DNA of 64,000 bases from Aquella oligotrophica (GTDB lineage Bacteria; Pseudomonadota; Gammaproteobacteria; Burkholderiales; UBA11063), in NCBI RefSeq assembly GCF_002892535.1, contig NZ_CP024847.1, positions 744,001 to 808,000 on the forward strand, written 5' to 3'. A model generated the notes under the pieces. That model saw nothing but the letters and a program-made list of their open reading frames with translations, was not told the DNA's origin and did no database searches. The translations under genes and the position numbers were made by a program. Shown one piece after another: positions 27,597-35,887 of this stretch; the first letter of the stretch is position 1; the number at the start of each line of letters is the position of its first letter.

Positions 27597-30344
27597 ATGG
27601 ACAATACTATATTATTGATCGACGGTTCATCTTTTATTTTTCGCGCGTTTTATGCAGTTAAAAACCTGACTGCTCCATCAGGGATTCCTACTAATGCGAC
27701 TTATGGCATAATCAATATGCTAAAGCAAATGGAGAAAAAATATACTACAGCTCATTGGGTATGTGTTTTTGATGCCAAAGGCAAAACTTTTCGTGATGAT
27801 ATTTATCCAGAGTATAAAGCAACTCGCCGTGAGACGCCGCCGGAATTGGTGCTTCAGATTCCATATATTCATGATATTATTGACAAGCTGGGAATACCTG
27901 TTATTGTAGAAGAGGGTGTAGAAGCTGATGATGTGATTGCAACAATAGCTAAGAAATATGCGCGTGAAGGACATGATATTCTAATTGCGACTGGTGACAA
28001 AGATTTTGCTCAGGTAGTTGATGATAAAATAACTCTGGTAAATACCATGACGGGAGAAATACTTGACATAGCTGGTGTTGAAGCAAAGTTTGGAGTAAGA
28101 CCAGATCAGATAATTGATTATCTGTCATTGATTGGTGATACAGTAGATAATGTACCGGGAGTTCATAAGTGTGGACCGAAAACGGCACAGAAATGGCTTA
28201 ATGAATTTGGTTCTATCGATGCCCTTATTGCCAACAAAGATAAACTAACCGGTGCTGTGGGAGATAATTTTAGAAGCGCAATTGATTGGTTACCAACCGC
28301 AAAACGCTTAATTACCATTGATGATCAGGTTAATGTCAAGCATGTTGATATTAATAGTCTTATTAACCTTACGCGAAAAGAACCGCGACATCATGAACTC
28401 GTTCCAATTTTCCGCGAGTTAAATTTTAGAACTTGGCTCAAAGAAAGTGAGTTTGCATTAAACAATAATCCACAGAGTGGAACTATAGCTAATGAAGCTA
28501 ACGAGGACTTATTAACTAAGCAAGAGTTTAAGGCAAAGCCTTTGCATGTTGTTAATAAACCAGATGATATTAGCAAACTTATCCAGAAGATTATAAATAG
28601 CAATAAATTAACTAGTTATAGCCTGATTACTTCTGATTATACAGATATTCTGTCACCGCTGATGGCAATGGTAATTACCGATGATGATAATATTTATCTA
28701 ATTGAATTAGCTACAGAGCATAATCAAAATAATGAATTATTTTTATCTGAGACTACTGACCTTAGTTCATTGGTTATTGCTTATTTTCAAGCAAATTGTC
28801 CTAAAATATGTATAAATCTTAAAAATAATCTGAAGACTTTATCCAAATATCTTGATGTCATTAATGGTATTGAAGGCGACATTGCGCTAGCTAGCTATAT
28901 TCGTGAATCACAACAAAATCAGTCATTAACAGCGATACTTGAGCGCTACGGTCAAACACAGGGAAGTATTGATGGCTTTGAAACTGTTTGTGGTAAAGGT
29001 GCCAAACGTCTTTTATGGCATGAGCTTGATTCTACGCAAAAAAATCATTTGGCTAAATCGCTGAATGAAGAATTATTATCGGCATATTCTGCAATTATTA
29101 AGGAGATGGATAGTAAAGAGCTAAATTTGTACCAAAATATAGAATTACCGTTGAGTATTGTTCTTGATAAAATTGAGAAGGCGGGTATGAAAATTGATTT
29201 GACGGCTTTTCAATTATTAAAAGGTGAATTACAGCAAAAAATCCGTTTACTTGAAGAGGCTGTTTTTCAAGAAGCGGGATGTGTTTTCAATCTTAATTCA
29301 CCAAAGCAGCTACAGGATATACTTTTTAATCAATTAAAATTACCTACCGATGGTATCAAAAGTAATACAACTGGTTATTCTACCGATGAGGAATCTTTAA
29401 GTATCTTGGCTGATCAAGGGATTGGAATCGCAAATCTGATACTTGAATTTCGGACACTAAGTAAACTACTAAATACCTATGTTGATAAATTACCTTTGGC
29501 AGCTGATAATCAGGAGCGGCTTCACACTACACTGGAACAGACTGTTGTTGCTTCAGGAAGGTTATCTTCAAAAGATCCTAATTTGCAAAATATCCCAGTA
29601 CGTACTGAATATGGACAAAAAATCCGTAAGTGCTTTATTGCTGAAGCTGGGCATCAGTTGGTTTGTGCCGATTATTCCCAGATTGAATTACGAATTTTGG
29701 CGCATATTAGTGATGATGCAAATTTGATTGATGCCTTTAATAAACGCTATGATATTCATCTGGCAACTGCGAGTCAAATTTTTCATAAACCGCAGGCAGA
29801 AGTTACCCGGGATGAAAGAAGCTATGCTAAATCAATTAATTTTGGCTTAATTTATGGCAAATCAGTATTTGGTTTGGCAAAAGAATTAAAAATTGAGCGA
29901 AGCGCTGCCAAACTTTATATCGATAACTATTTTGCCAAATATCCACAAGTAAAAGATTTTATGGATAGGATAAAAAAAGATGCCCATCGTGATGGTTATG
30001 TTTCGACGATTTATGGGCGAAAAATTTATCTGGCAAATATAAATAGTAGTAATAAAATCCTGAGTCAGGCGGAAGAGCGGTTGGCATTAAATGCACCGAT
30101 GCAGGGTAGTGCGGCGGATATAATAAAAATTGCGATGCTAAATGTTGATAAATGGCTGCGGGATAATCAATTACAATCAAAAATGATTATGCAGGTTCAT
30201 GATGAATTGATTTTGCAAGTTCCAAATAATGAAGTATCATTGATATTAGAAAATTTAGCAAACCTTATGATTGAAGGTATCAAACTTAATGTGCCTCTTG
30301 AAGTTGATGTTAAAGCTGCAGGCAACTGGTCGGCAGCTCATTAA
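27597..30344 (+). CDS. polA: DNA polymerase I
   Basis: The protein has 915 residues, full family length. The 5'-nuclease domain occupies about 1-290 ('LLIDGSSFIFRAFYA', 'GVEADDVIATIA', 'IGDTVDNVPGV'). The polymerase domain shows motif A 'ADYSQIELRILAHI', motif B 'RSYAKSINFGLIYG' and motif C 'MQVHDELI'. The central 3'-5' exonuclease region lacks the DxE motif ('LTSYSLITSD' stands there), and the usual NLKYD reads NLKNN, so proofreading is probably lost. GAGG lies 10 bases before the ATG. The gene has its own upstream region, shared with a divergent LysR gene. Confidence 0.96.
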   Translation: MDNTILLIDGSSFIFRAFYAVKNLTAPSGIPTNATYGIINMLKQMEKKYTTAHWVCVFDAKGKTFRDDIYPEYKATRRETPPELVLQIPYIHDIIDKLGIPVIVEEGVEADDVIATIAKKYAREGHDILIATGDKDFAQVVDDKITLVNTMTGEILDIAGVEAKFGVRPDQIIDYLSLIGDTVDNVPGVHKCGPKTAQKWLNEFGSIDALIANKDKLTGAVGDNFRSAIDWLPTAKRLITIDDQVNVKHVDINSLINLTRKEPRHHELVPIFRELNFRTWLKESEFALNNNPQSGTIANEANEDLLTKQEFKAKPLHVVNKPDDISKLIQKIINSNKLTSYSLITSDYTDILSPLMAMVITDDDNIYLIELATEHNQNNELFLSETTDLSSLVIAYFQANCPKICINLKNNLKTLSKYLDVINGIEGDIALASYIRESQQNQSLTAILERYGQTQGSIDGFETVCGKGAKRLLWHELDSTQKNHLAKSLNEELLSAYSAIIKEMDSKELNLYQNIELPLSIVLDKIEKAGMKIDLTAFQLLKGELQQKIRLLEEAVFQEAGCVFNLNSPKQLQDILFNQLKLPTDGIKSNTTGYSTDEESLSILADQGIGIANLILEFRTLSKLLNTYVDKLPLAADNQERLHTTLEQTVVASGRLSSKDPNLQNIPVRTEYGQKIRKCFIAEAGHQLVCADYSQIELRILAHISDDANLIDAFNKRYDIHLATASQIFHKPQAEVTRDERSYAKSINFGLIYGKSVFGLAKELKIERSAAKLYIDNYFAKYPQVKDFMDRIKKDAHRDGYVSTIYGRKIYLANINSSNKILSQAEERLALNAPMQGSAADIIKIAMLNVDKWLRDNQLQSKMIMQVHDELILQVPNNEVSLILENLANLMIEGIKLNVPLEVDVKAAGNWSAAH

Positions 30345-30370
30345 TATAGAATAAAAAAAATTATTGTGCA

Positions 30371-30399
30371 TTGCAAAAAAATCCTAACGGTGTTATAAT
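30371..30399 (+). promoter_or_regulatory. Strong promoter of the 56-residue gene
   Basis: TTGCAA (30371-30376), a 17-base spacer and a perfect TATAAT (30394-30399). Transcription would start near 30406, leaving a leader of about 128 bases. Confidence 0.75.
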
Positions 30400-30406
30400 T
30401 GTTTCC

Positions 30407-30533
30407 TAAATGTAAATATCTATATGAAATAGCTTGTTACATTTAGGTGTGAGTTTTATTTGGCTAACCAAGTCCAATCGTTGGGCAAGTTAGGTTCAAA
30501 TAAAAGTATAACAATTAATATCTGGAGGACATT
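30407..30533 (+). promoter_or_regulatory. Structured 5' leader RNA
   Basis: Two strong hairpins fill the leader. The first is perfect over 11 base pairs (CCTAAATGTAA / TTACATTTAGG). The second is compound: TTTTATTTG / CAAATAAAA outside, CTAAC / GTTAG inside, and CCAA-TCG-TTGG at the tip. They end just before the ribosome binding site GGAGG. This could be a cis-acting RNA, a stabilising leader or an independent small RNA; no known riboswitch class is recognised. Confidence 0.55.
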
Positions 30534-30704
30534 ATGTCATTTATAAAACAATTACTAAATAGTAAAATAATATCATCGTTTATTTCAACAAAAACTGATG
30601 AGCATAAATTTAGAAAAACCTTTGCTCAATTATGGAAAGATTATTGTCATGCTAGACAGCTATCTGTGGATGCATATTGCTGGGGGACACCAACTAAGAG
30701 ATAA
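30534..30704 (+). CDS. Small protein of unknown function (56 residues)
   Basis: This short frame has an excellent ribosome binding site (TGGAGGAC, 4-7 bases before ATG), a strong promoter and its own terminator, so it is probably expressed. The protein is basic, with an N-terminal amphipathic part ('MSFIKQLLNSKIISSFIST'), a middle 'KFRKTFAQLWKDYCHARQ' and the end 'DAYCWGTPTKR'. There is no signal peptide or membrane helix. Two cysteines (Cys38, Cys49) and two tryptophans are notable for its size. I recognise no family. The gap 30705-30804 to the terminator holds nothing else. Confidence 0.65.
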   Translation: MSFIKQLLNSKIISSFISTKTDEHKFRKTFAQLWKDYCHARQLSVDAYCWGTPTKR

Positions 30705-30804
30705 TTAATTGCATAAATCTTCATCTTTTTCAGTTTTCCCTTTATCTAAATAGATAGAATATTACGGAAAGTTTAAAAAAATGAATGGATATGCAGAATA
30801 GTTA

Positions 30805-30834
30805 AAAAAAGGAAGCTTGATTGCTTCCTTTTTT
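30805..30834. terminator. Bidirectional intrinsic terminator
   Basis: AAAAAAGGAAGC and GCTTCCTTTTTT form a perfect 12-base-pair stem around TTGATT, with A and T tracts on both sides. It serves the 56-residue gene (+) and the secreted lipoprotein gene (-). Confidence 0.9.
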
Positions 30835-30836
30835 GT

Positions 30837-32714
30837 TTAGTTACAGGAGTAAGGTGACCACGCATCACTCCAGTAAAGACCTGTACTAGGAGCGTATGCC
30901 CATGCTCCACCAACACTGTTACACCAACCAGCTATATTACATTTATAGAGTTTACCATCAGTTCCGGTGATTACAGTATTTGAAGTATAGCTTCCCCTAC
31001 CTGCTGGATATGTTCCGGTACTATTGATACAGTTGGTGCCACCTCCGCTATTACCACCTCCTGATGTTGCGCCAATTGTAGTTTGGGTTACTGCCCCAAA
31101 ATCAGTATTCAAACTGCTGGCAAGATTATTGATTGATTTATCTAATAAATCAAAAAATTTAACTTTATCTGCCGCCACACCAATATTCAAGAAACCATTA
31201 AGGCTTAACCCTAGGCTTGATAAGGCATTTTCATATGCGGTTTTGGCTATATTTTTGTCTACATATACATATTGATTAGAACTATTCACATATGCCAATG
31301 TTCCCATTGCATTTTGGAAAATATATTCAACATCAAGTAGGCTAAATCTTAAAACATTATTGCCTGTAATTGCTGCCGAATTATAGTTTTTTTGATTATG
31401 CATCTGATCCAAGTAAATCCGGATTTGACGTGGATATATGATAAATGTACTACCTGCAGCTTCTGATGTTCCAAATTGACTGCGATATTGTGTATCTGAT
31501 AGTGTATAATCAGCCATCAGATTAATTTGAGTATTTTCAGGGCTCTTACTATACATGCCAGCACATACTCGATAATAGTCTTTAAGAATAGTTGAATAAG
31601 TACCTGCATTATAGGCCGCATTTAATAACATATCATAAATATTGTATTTATATTGAGATGCCTGTGATGAAGACAAGTTATTCATGCAGCTTGTATAGTA
31701 CTGATATTGCGGACCCCATGTGTCGGCATTGTTCATCTTCATCCGGTTCATATCATTTAAATGGAAATAAGCTGCTGCCATTGGACCAAAATATTTATCA
31801 TCCAGTGAGTCTGGTCCTCTGCTTGTTGTTTGGGTTCCATTATCCTGTGCGTCTACCGTAAAGCCCAAACCTTTTTGTAGTGCGACGAAATTAATTAGCC
31901 CTATTCCAGCACTAGTTTCAAGGCGTTTAGAATAGTCATTAATTTGGTATGGTCCACCCTGTCCAGCAGCAAGCAACTGATTACGTGTTCCACTATCAGG
32001 ACTAATCCAGTTTGAATTGTTTTTATAGTTTGAGGTACTGATATTTTCTTGAAGTAATTGCCCCCATAATGAGCCATAGATGTAATCACGATTAAATTGT
32101 AAGTTTGGTTCTTTTTTATGTATCAAATGCCCCAATAATGCACCTGCTACATAGTTTGAAATGATTAGATCCGTGTAGTTGGCTGATAGTGCCATTGTTT
32201 CTACATTACCAGACCCATATGGTAAATTCAGATGATAGTAGAGAGTTCCTGAAGCCGTACTTAATGGCGAAAATGCAATGTGTGCAGGTAATCCTGCTGT
32301 TGCTGGGCTTGGTGTTGGAGTAGGGCTAGGAGTTGGTACCGGTGTAGGAGTGGGTGTTGGTACTGGGGTTGGACTTGGTGTAGGGGTGGGTGTTGGAGTG
32401 GGCGTAGGTGTTGAACTACAATTATCAACCTTTGTCCATGGTTGTCCACTTCCTGCCACTCCATTATTTTGGTCAGGACGTTGTCCTTGTGTCCACCAGT
32501 TATTTCTATATTGAATGTTATTATATACAACTTTTGTATTTGGCGCTGAATAAGCTGTGCCACTATTCCAAGTTGGGATACCTGTACATGAGACAATCTT
32601 AAGCCCAGAAGCATTCCCACTACCAATTGTATTGGCATTTGTTCCAGTATTACAGCCCGCTATGGTAATTATCCCTGCGGCAAGCAATAGGCATTGTAGT
32701 TTATTAGTTTTCAT
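30837..32714 (-). CDS. Secreted lipoprotein with two carbohydrate-binding modules and a lysozyme/transglycosylase-like domain
   Basis: The protein has 625 residues. A signal peptide ends in the lipobox IAGC (Cys21). Residues about 45-100 form a chitin-binding type 5/12-like module ('WNSGTAYSAPNTKVVYNN', later 'WWTQGQRPDQNN'). A Pro-Thr linker follows (about 102-137), then a large domain. In it, 'AAGQGGPYQINDYSKRL' and 'LLNAAYNAGTYS' resemble the motifs of lysozyme-like transglycosylases and GH19/GH23 enzymes, so a chitinase or muramidase activity is likely but unproven. The C-terminus holds a second binding-module-like piece ('TGTDGKLYKCNIAGWC'). AGGGA precedes the ATG. The stretch upstream has a TATAAT (32779-32784, minus). 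Confidence 0.75.
   Translation of the reverse strand: MKTNKLQCLLLAAGIITIAGCNTGTNANTIGSGNASGLKIVSCTGIPTWNSGTAYSAPNTKVVYNNIQYRNNWWTQGQRPDQNNGVAGSGQPWTKVDNCSSTPTPTPTPTPTPSPTPVPTPTPTPVPTPSPTPTPSPATAGLPAHIAFSPLSTASGTLYYHLNLPYGSGNVETMALSANYTDLIISNYVAGALLGHLIHKKEPNLQFNRDYIYGSLWGQLLQENISTSNYKNNSNWISPDSGTRNQLLAAGQGGPYQINDYSKRLETSAGIGLINFVALQKGLGFTVDAQDNGTQTTSRGPDSLDDKYFGPMAAAYFHLNDMNRMKMNNADTWGPQYQYYTSCMNNLSSSQASQYKYNIYDMLLNAAYNAGTYSTILKDYYRVCAGMYSKSPENTQINLMADYTLSDTQYRSQFGTSEAAGSTFIIYPRQIRIYLDQMHNQKNYNSAAITGNNVLRFSLLDVEYIFQNAMGTLAYVNSSNQYVYVDKNIAKTAYENALSSLGLSLNGFLNIGVAADKVKFFDLLDKSINNLASSLNTDFGAVTQTTIGATSGGGNSGGGTNCINSTGTYPAGRGSYTSNTVITGTDGKLYKCNIAGWCNSVGGAWAYAPSTGLYWSDAWSPYSCN
32304..32411 (-). repeat. 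Pro-Thr/Ser linker-coding repeat
   Basis: About 36 codons alternate proline with threonine, serine or valine, giving a degenerate six-base DNA periodicity. It is a flexible linker between the binding module and the catalytic domain. Such tracts can vary in length by slippage. Confidence 0.85.
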
Positions 32715-33205
32715 TTTATTTCCCTCGTTTAGTTATGACATTAAAACAGCAATTTAGTTTATATGCTGTGAATTATTTATTATATTTATGAAGATATTCT
32801 AACAAATCATTTTTAAAAAACATAGTTATAAAAATGTATAACATTTATACAAAAACCATGAAATGTTTATGAGCTATCTTAATTTGTAAATAGCCTATTT
32901 AGTTAGTATTTTGTTTTGATTGGATTTTTAGTTGGATTGGTATTGTTTGTGTTAATTATTTTATAACATATTGGTGTGATTTTATATATTTTGTGAAAAT
33001 CATATTATTCTATGCATGAGTAAATTTAGATTGATTTAAAAGAAGAGTATACACTAATGCTGACTTAATTGATCATTGTTTAAAAAATCGACACTTATTA
33101 AGCTGATCGGGTTGATCTAAAAGGGTTTTGGCGTTGCCATTATCTTGACTGTTTATATGTTAAAATAACGAGAACTTTATCCTTAGCTCTACTTATGGAG
33201 TAGCA
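32715..33205. other. Gene-free AT-rich divergent intergenic region
   Basis: No coding frame is supported. The left part carries the promoter of the secreted lipoprotein. GTTATA/TATAAC repeats lie near 32826-32843. The right end carries a weak promoter for the next gene (TTGCCA at 33134-33139, TATGTT at 33156-33161). Confidence 0.5.
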
Positions 33206-34093
33206 ATGAAAAAACTTATAATCACCAGTATGCTCGGGTTTATTTATCCGGCACTCGCATGCACAACTTTTGCAAGCTTTAATGGCGAAAATGACAGCAT
33301 CGTAATGGCAAAAAATCGTGATAATCGCCCAGATCGACAGATTATCCAAGTAGTGGCAGAAAAAGATAAATTCAAATACCTTGCTTTATCTAGGCAGGAT
33401 TATCCAAATTTTGTCTCGGCTGGGATCAATGAAAAGAATCTGGCAGTTTTTAATGAAGTAACCGTCGAGTACTCAGATAAAGCAGTTGGGGCTATAGATG
33501 ATGACTTTAGTAAAGATATTCTTCAGAATTATGCCACAGCTAAAGCTGTCATTCCCGATATTGCGAAGCTGGTAGCCAAATATCCTGACCCAGTTTTTTA
33601 TCAGGTAGCGGATAATAAACAGATTTTGTCGATAGAAGTAGCCCCAGATCATAAATTTACCTACAAGCTAACCGATAAGGGAACATTTACCCATACGAAT
33701 AATTATCAGGATGGCAGCTTGATCAAAGATTATCCATATACCGCGTCGGAGAAAGTGCGCTTGCAAGATAGTCAGATGCGTCTTTTTCGAACAAAAATGC
33801 TGGTTGGTAGCAAATCTGGAATGACTCTTGATGATATGCAAATAATCGCACTAGATCATAATAAAGGTGCAAATAATAGCATCTATCGTACAGGTGAGGG
33901 TAATGATCCAAGAAGTGTAAGAAGTCTGGCTTTTTTTGGAGTTGAAATCCCGAAAACTAAAGGAGAGGCAGCCCAGTTTAGTGCTAATTTATACAATATG
34001 GGTGAGCGTTATCGTTTTACACTCGATGATAGGTTTTGGTCGCAATATAAGGGGCAATACACCATACTTAGCCCAAATATTAAAAATAAATAA
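33206..34093 (+). CDS. Exported Ntn-hydrolase of the choloylglycine hydrolase / acyltransferase-like superfamily
   Basis: The protein has 295 residues. A signal peptide ends 'YPALA', and cleavage there would expose Cys19 ('CTTFASFN') as the N-terminal residue. That residue is the nucleophile of this superfamily (bile-salt hydrolases, penicillin acylases, NAAA-like enzymes). 'IVMAKNRDNRPDRQ' (about 33-46) gives the conserved Arg and Asp, and 'FVSAGINEKNLAVFNEV' fits the family core. The substrate is unknown; an amide or acyl-homoserine-lactone bond is possible. asparaginase follows 15 bases later, so both may be co-transcribed and release ammonia or acids from amides. Confidence 0.75.
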   Translation: MKKLIITSMLGFIYPALACTTFASFNGENDSIVMAKNRDNRPDRQIIQVVAEKDKFKYLALSRQDYPNFVSAGINEKNLAVFNEVTVEYSDKAVGAIDDDFSKDILQNYATAKAVIPDIAKLVAKYPDPVFYQVADNKQILSIEVAPDHKFTYKLTDKGTFTHTNNYQDGSLIKDYPYTASEKVRLQDSQMRLFRTKMLVGSKSGMTLDDMQIIALDHNKGANNSIYRTGEGNDPRSVRSLAFFGVEIPKTKGEAAQFSANLYNMGERYRFTLDDRFWSQYKGQYTILSPNIKNK

Positions 34094-34108
34094 GGTTTAA
34101 TCAAATAA

Positions 34109-35107
34109 ATGAAAAAAATATTAATTTTATATACTGGTGGTACTATTGGTATGGACTATACCGATGATGGATTAAAGCCAGTTAATGGCTTATTCAAATC
34201 ACAGATTGATACCCTAGACCCAGTAAGTAATATCAAGGTTGATCTGATCGAGTATGAACAGTTGATTGATTCCTCAGATGTCAGGTTGGAACACTGGCAA
34301 AGAATGATTGCAGATATTTCTAGCAATTATGAAAAATACGATGGTTTTATCGTTATTCATGGAACTGATACCATGGCATATACTGCTAGTGTGCTCGCTT
34401 TTGCCTTACGAGGGCTAGATAAACCAGTGGTATTGACTGGATCTCAATTGCCATTGGTACATAGACGAAGTGATGGCTGGAATAATTTGATTGATGCCGT
34501 ATTTGCTGCTTGTCGCGATGATCTAAACGAGGTGGCGATTGCATTTAATCATAAGCTACTTCGTGGTTGTCGGGCACAAAAGGTAAGTACTTATCGATTT
34601 TTCGGTTTTGATTCGGTGGATGAAGAGCCATTAGCAGAGTTTGGTATTCATATCAACTGGTTTACTCGCCGTTGGCTAAAAGCTACCCGGTTTAGCTTTG
34701 CCCCGGTGATGCCAAAAGCTGCCAAGATACTTGATTTAAGTATGCGTCCGGGATTTACAACCGATTTCATTGCCGATACCTTAATGAATACCGAGCTAGA
34801 TGCGGTTGTTTTACAGACTTATGGTAGTGGCAATATTCCGATTCATAATCAGAAGTTAGTGACTGCGCTAAAAGAAGCTGTAGCTCGGGGCGTGATAATT
34901 GTAAATATTACGCAAGTGATCGAAGGGCGTGTTTCTAATGATTATGCCAGTAGTTGCTTGCATGATCTGGGGATTGTTAGTGGCTGTGACATGACAATTG
35001 AAGCTGCATTAGCGAAGTTACTGGTATTATTATCAAGTAATATGAGTAAAGAAAGTATAAAAGTTGCTTTGAGTGAAAATCTTGTTGGGGAACTTACAGA
35101 GAATTAG
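34109..35107 (+). CDS. ansA: L-asparaginase, type I (cytoplasmic)
   Basis: This enzyme hydrolyses asparagine to aspartate and ammonia. The protein has 332 residues and no signal peptide. The catalytic threonines lie in 'ILYTGGTIGM' (about 6-15) and 'VIHGTDTMAYTASVLAFAL' (about 83-101). 'VVLTGSQLPLVHRRSDGWNN' is typical of type I enzymes. It follows the exported hydrolase gene after 15 bases. tRNA-Asn lies just beyond its stop on the other strand, a curious but probably accidental neighbour. Confidence 0.95.
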   Translation: MKKILILYTGGTIGMDYTDDGLKPVNGLFKSQIDTLDPVSNIKVDLIEYEQLIDSSDVRLEHWQRMIADISSNYEKYDGFIVIHGTDTMAYTASVLAFALRGLDKPVVLTGSQLPLVHRRSDGWNNLIDAVFAACRDDLNEVAIAFNHKLLRGCRAQKVSTYRFFGFDSVDEEPLAEFGIHINWFTRRWLKATRFSFAPVMPKAAKILDLSMRPGFTTDFIADTLMNTELDAVVLQTYGSGNIPIHNQKLVTALKEAVARGVIIVNITQVIEGRVSNDYASSCLHDLGIVSGCDMTIEAALAKLLVLLSSNMSKESIKVALSENLVGELTEN

Positions 35108-35118
35108 GAAGGTTGAAA

Positions 35119-35195
35119 TGGCGCCTCAAGTAGGATTCGAACCTACGACCTGCGGATTAACAGTCCGTCGCTCTAACCGACTGAGCTATTGAGGC
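35119..35195 (-). tRNA. tRNA-Asn (GTT)
   Basis: This is a 77-base cloverleaf with an encoded CCA. The acceptor stem GCCTCAA/TTGAGGC is perfect, the anticodon loop CTGTTAA gives GUU, and the T loop is GTTCGAAT. Confidence 0.97.
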
Positions 35196-35287
35196 GTTGT
35201 TTCAATTTGAGAACATGATTATATGTTCAAAATGCTATATCTGTCAACTATTATTTAACGAAAAATGAAGGGTTAGTAGCGGTAATT

Positions 35288-35887
35288 ATGGATTCTAAAA
35301 TTATATCAAAAATTTATCTGGCTTCAAAAAGTCCTAGACGACGTGAATTATTGGCGATGATGGGGGTGGACTTTGAGTTATTGGAGATAGATATTCCTGA
35401 AGAGGTCTTTCCGGGCGAGAGTTTTCGTGATTATTCGACGCGGATTTGTAATGAAAAAGCTGAAGCTGCATGGACGCATGTTTTGGCAAATAACTTAGCT
35501 ATGATGCCGGTATTGACGGCAGATACCGAGGTCGTCTTTGACAATGTAGTATTTGGTAAGCCGATTGACTATCAAGATGCATTTCGGATGTGGCGGACAC
35601 TTGCGGGCAATCATCATCTGGTAATCACCACTGTCACGCTAAAATACGGTGAATTTCATAAAACTGTGAGTAGTGAGAGCCGAGTTTATTTTGATCAGAT
35701 GACTGATGAGGATATCCATGCCTATCTGGCAACTGGGGATTATCAAGATAAATCAGGCGCATATGGTATCCATACTTTTGCCGGACAGTTTATTCAGAAG
35801 ATAGATGGCTGTTTTTATTCGATAATGGGCTTACCCCTAAATACGGTCAAGCATCTATTAGCTGAGTTAGCTAGATATGCAACTTAG
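35288..35887 (+). CDS. maf: Maf-family nucleoside triphosphate pyrophosphatase
   Basis: The protein has 199 residues of the Maf/YhdE type, which hydrolyses dTTP, UTP and modified nucleotides to monophosphates. 'IYLASKSPRRRELLAMMGV' near the N-terminus and 'VLTADTEVVFDNVVFGKP' (about 75-92, catalytic Asp) are diagnostic, and 'DKSGAYGIHTFAGQFI' closes the active site. It overlaps the following RNase E/G-like gene by 11 bases. The maf-RNase E/G pairing is also known from alphaproteobacteria. Confidence 0.93.
   Translation: MDSKIISKIYLASKSPRRRELLAMMGVDFELLEIDIPEEVFPGESFRDYSTRICNEKAEAAWTHVLANNLAMMPVLTADTEVVFDNVVFGKPIDYQDAFRMWRTLAGNHHLVITTVTLKYGEFHKTVSSESRVYFDQMTDEDIHAYLATGDYQDKSGAYGIHTFAGQFIQKIDGCFYSIMGLPLNTVKHLLAELARYAT

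Noticed and set aside
32304-32411. Periodic repeat that might suggest a CRISPR-like array
   Set aside because: The period is about six bases and it codes for a protein linker; no spacers, no cas genes.
32278-32514. Gly-Val repeat frame on the plus strand
   Set aside because: It is the antisense of the Pro-Thr linker of the secreted lipoprotein.
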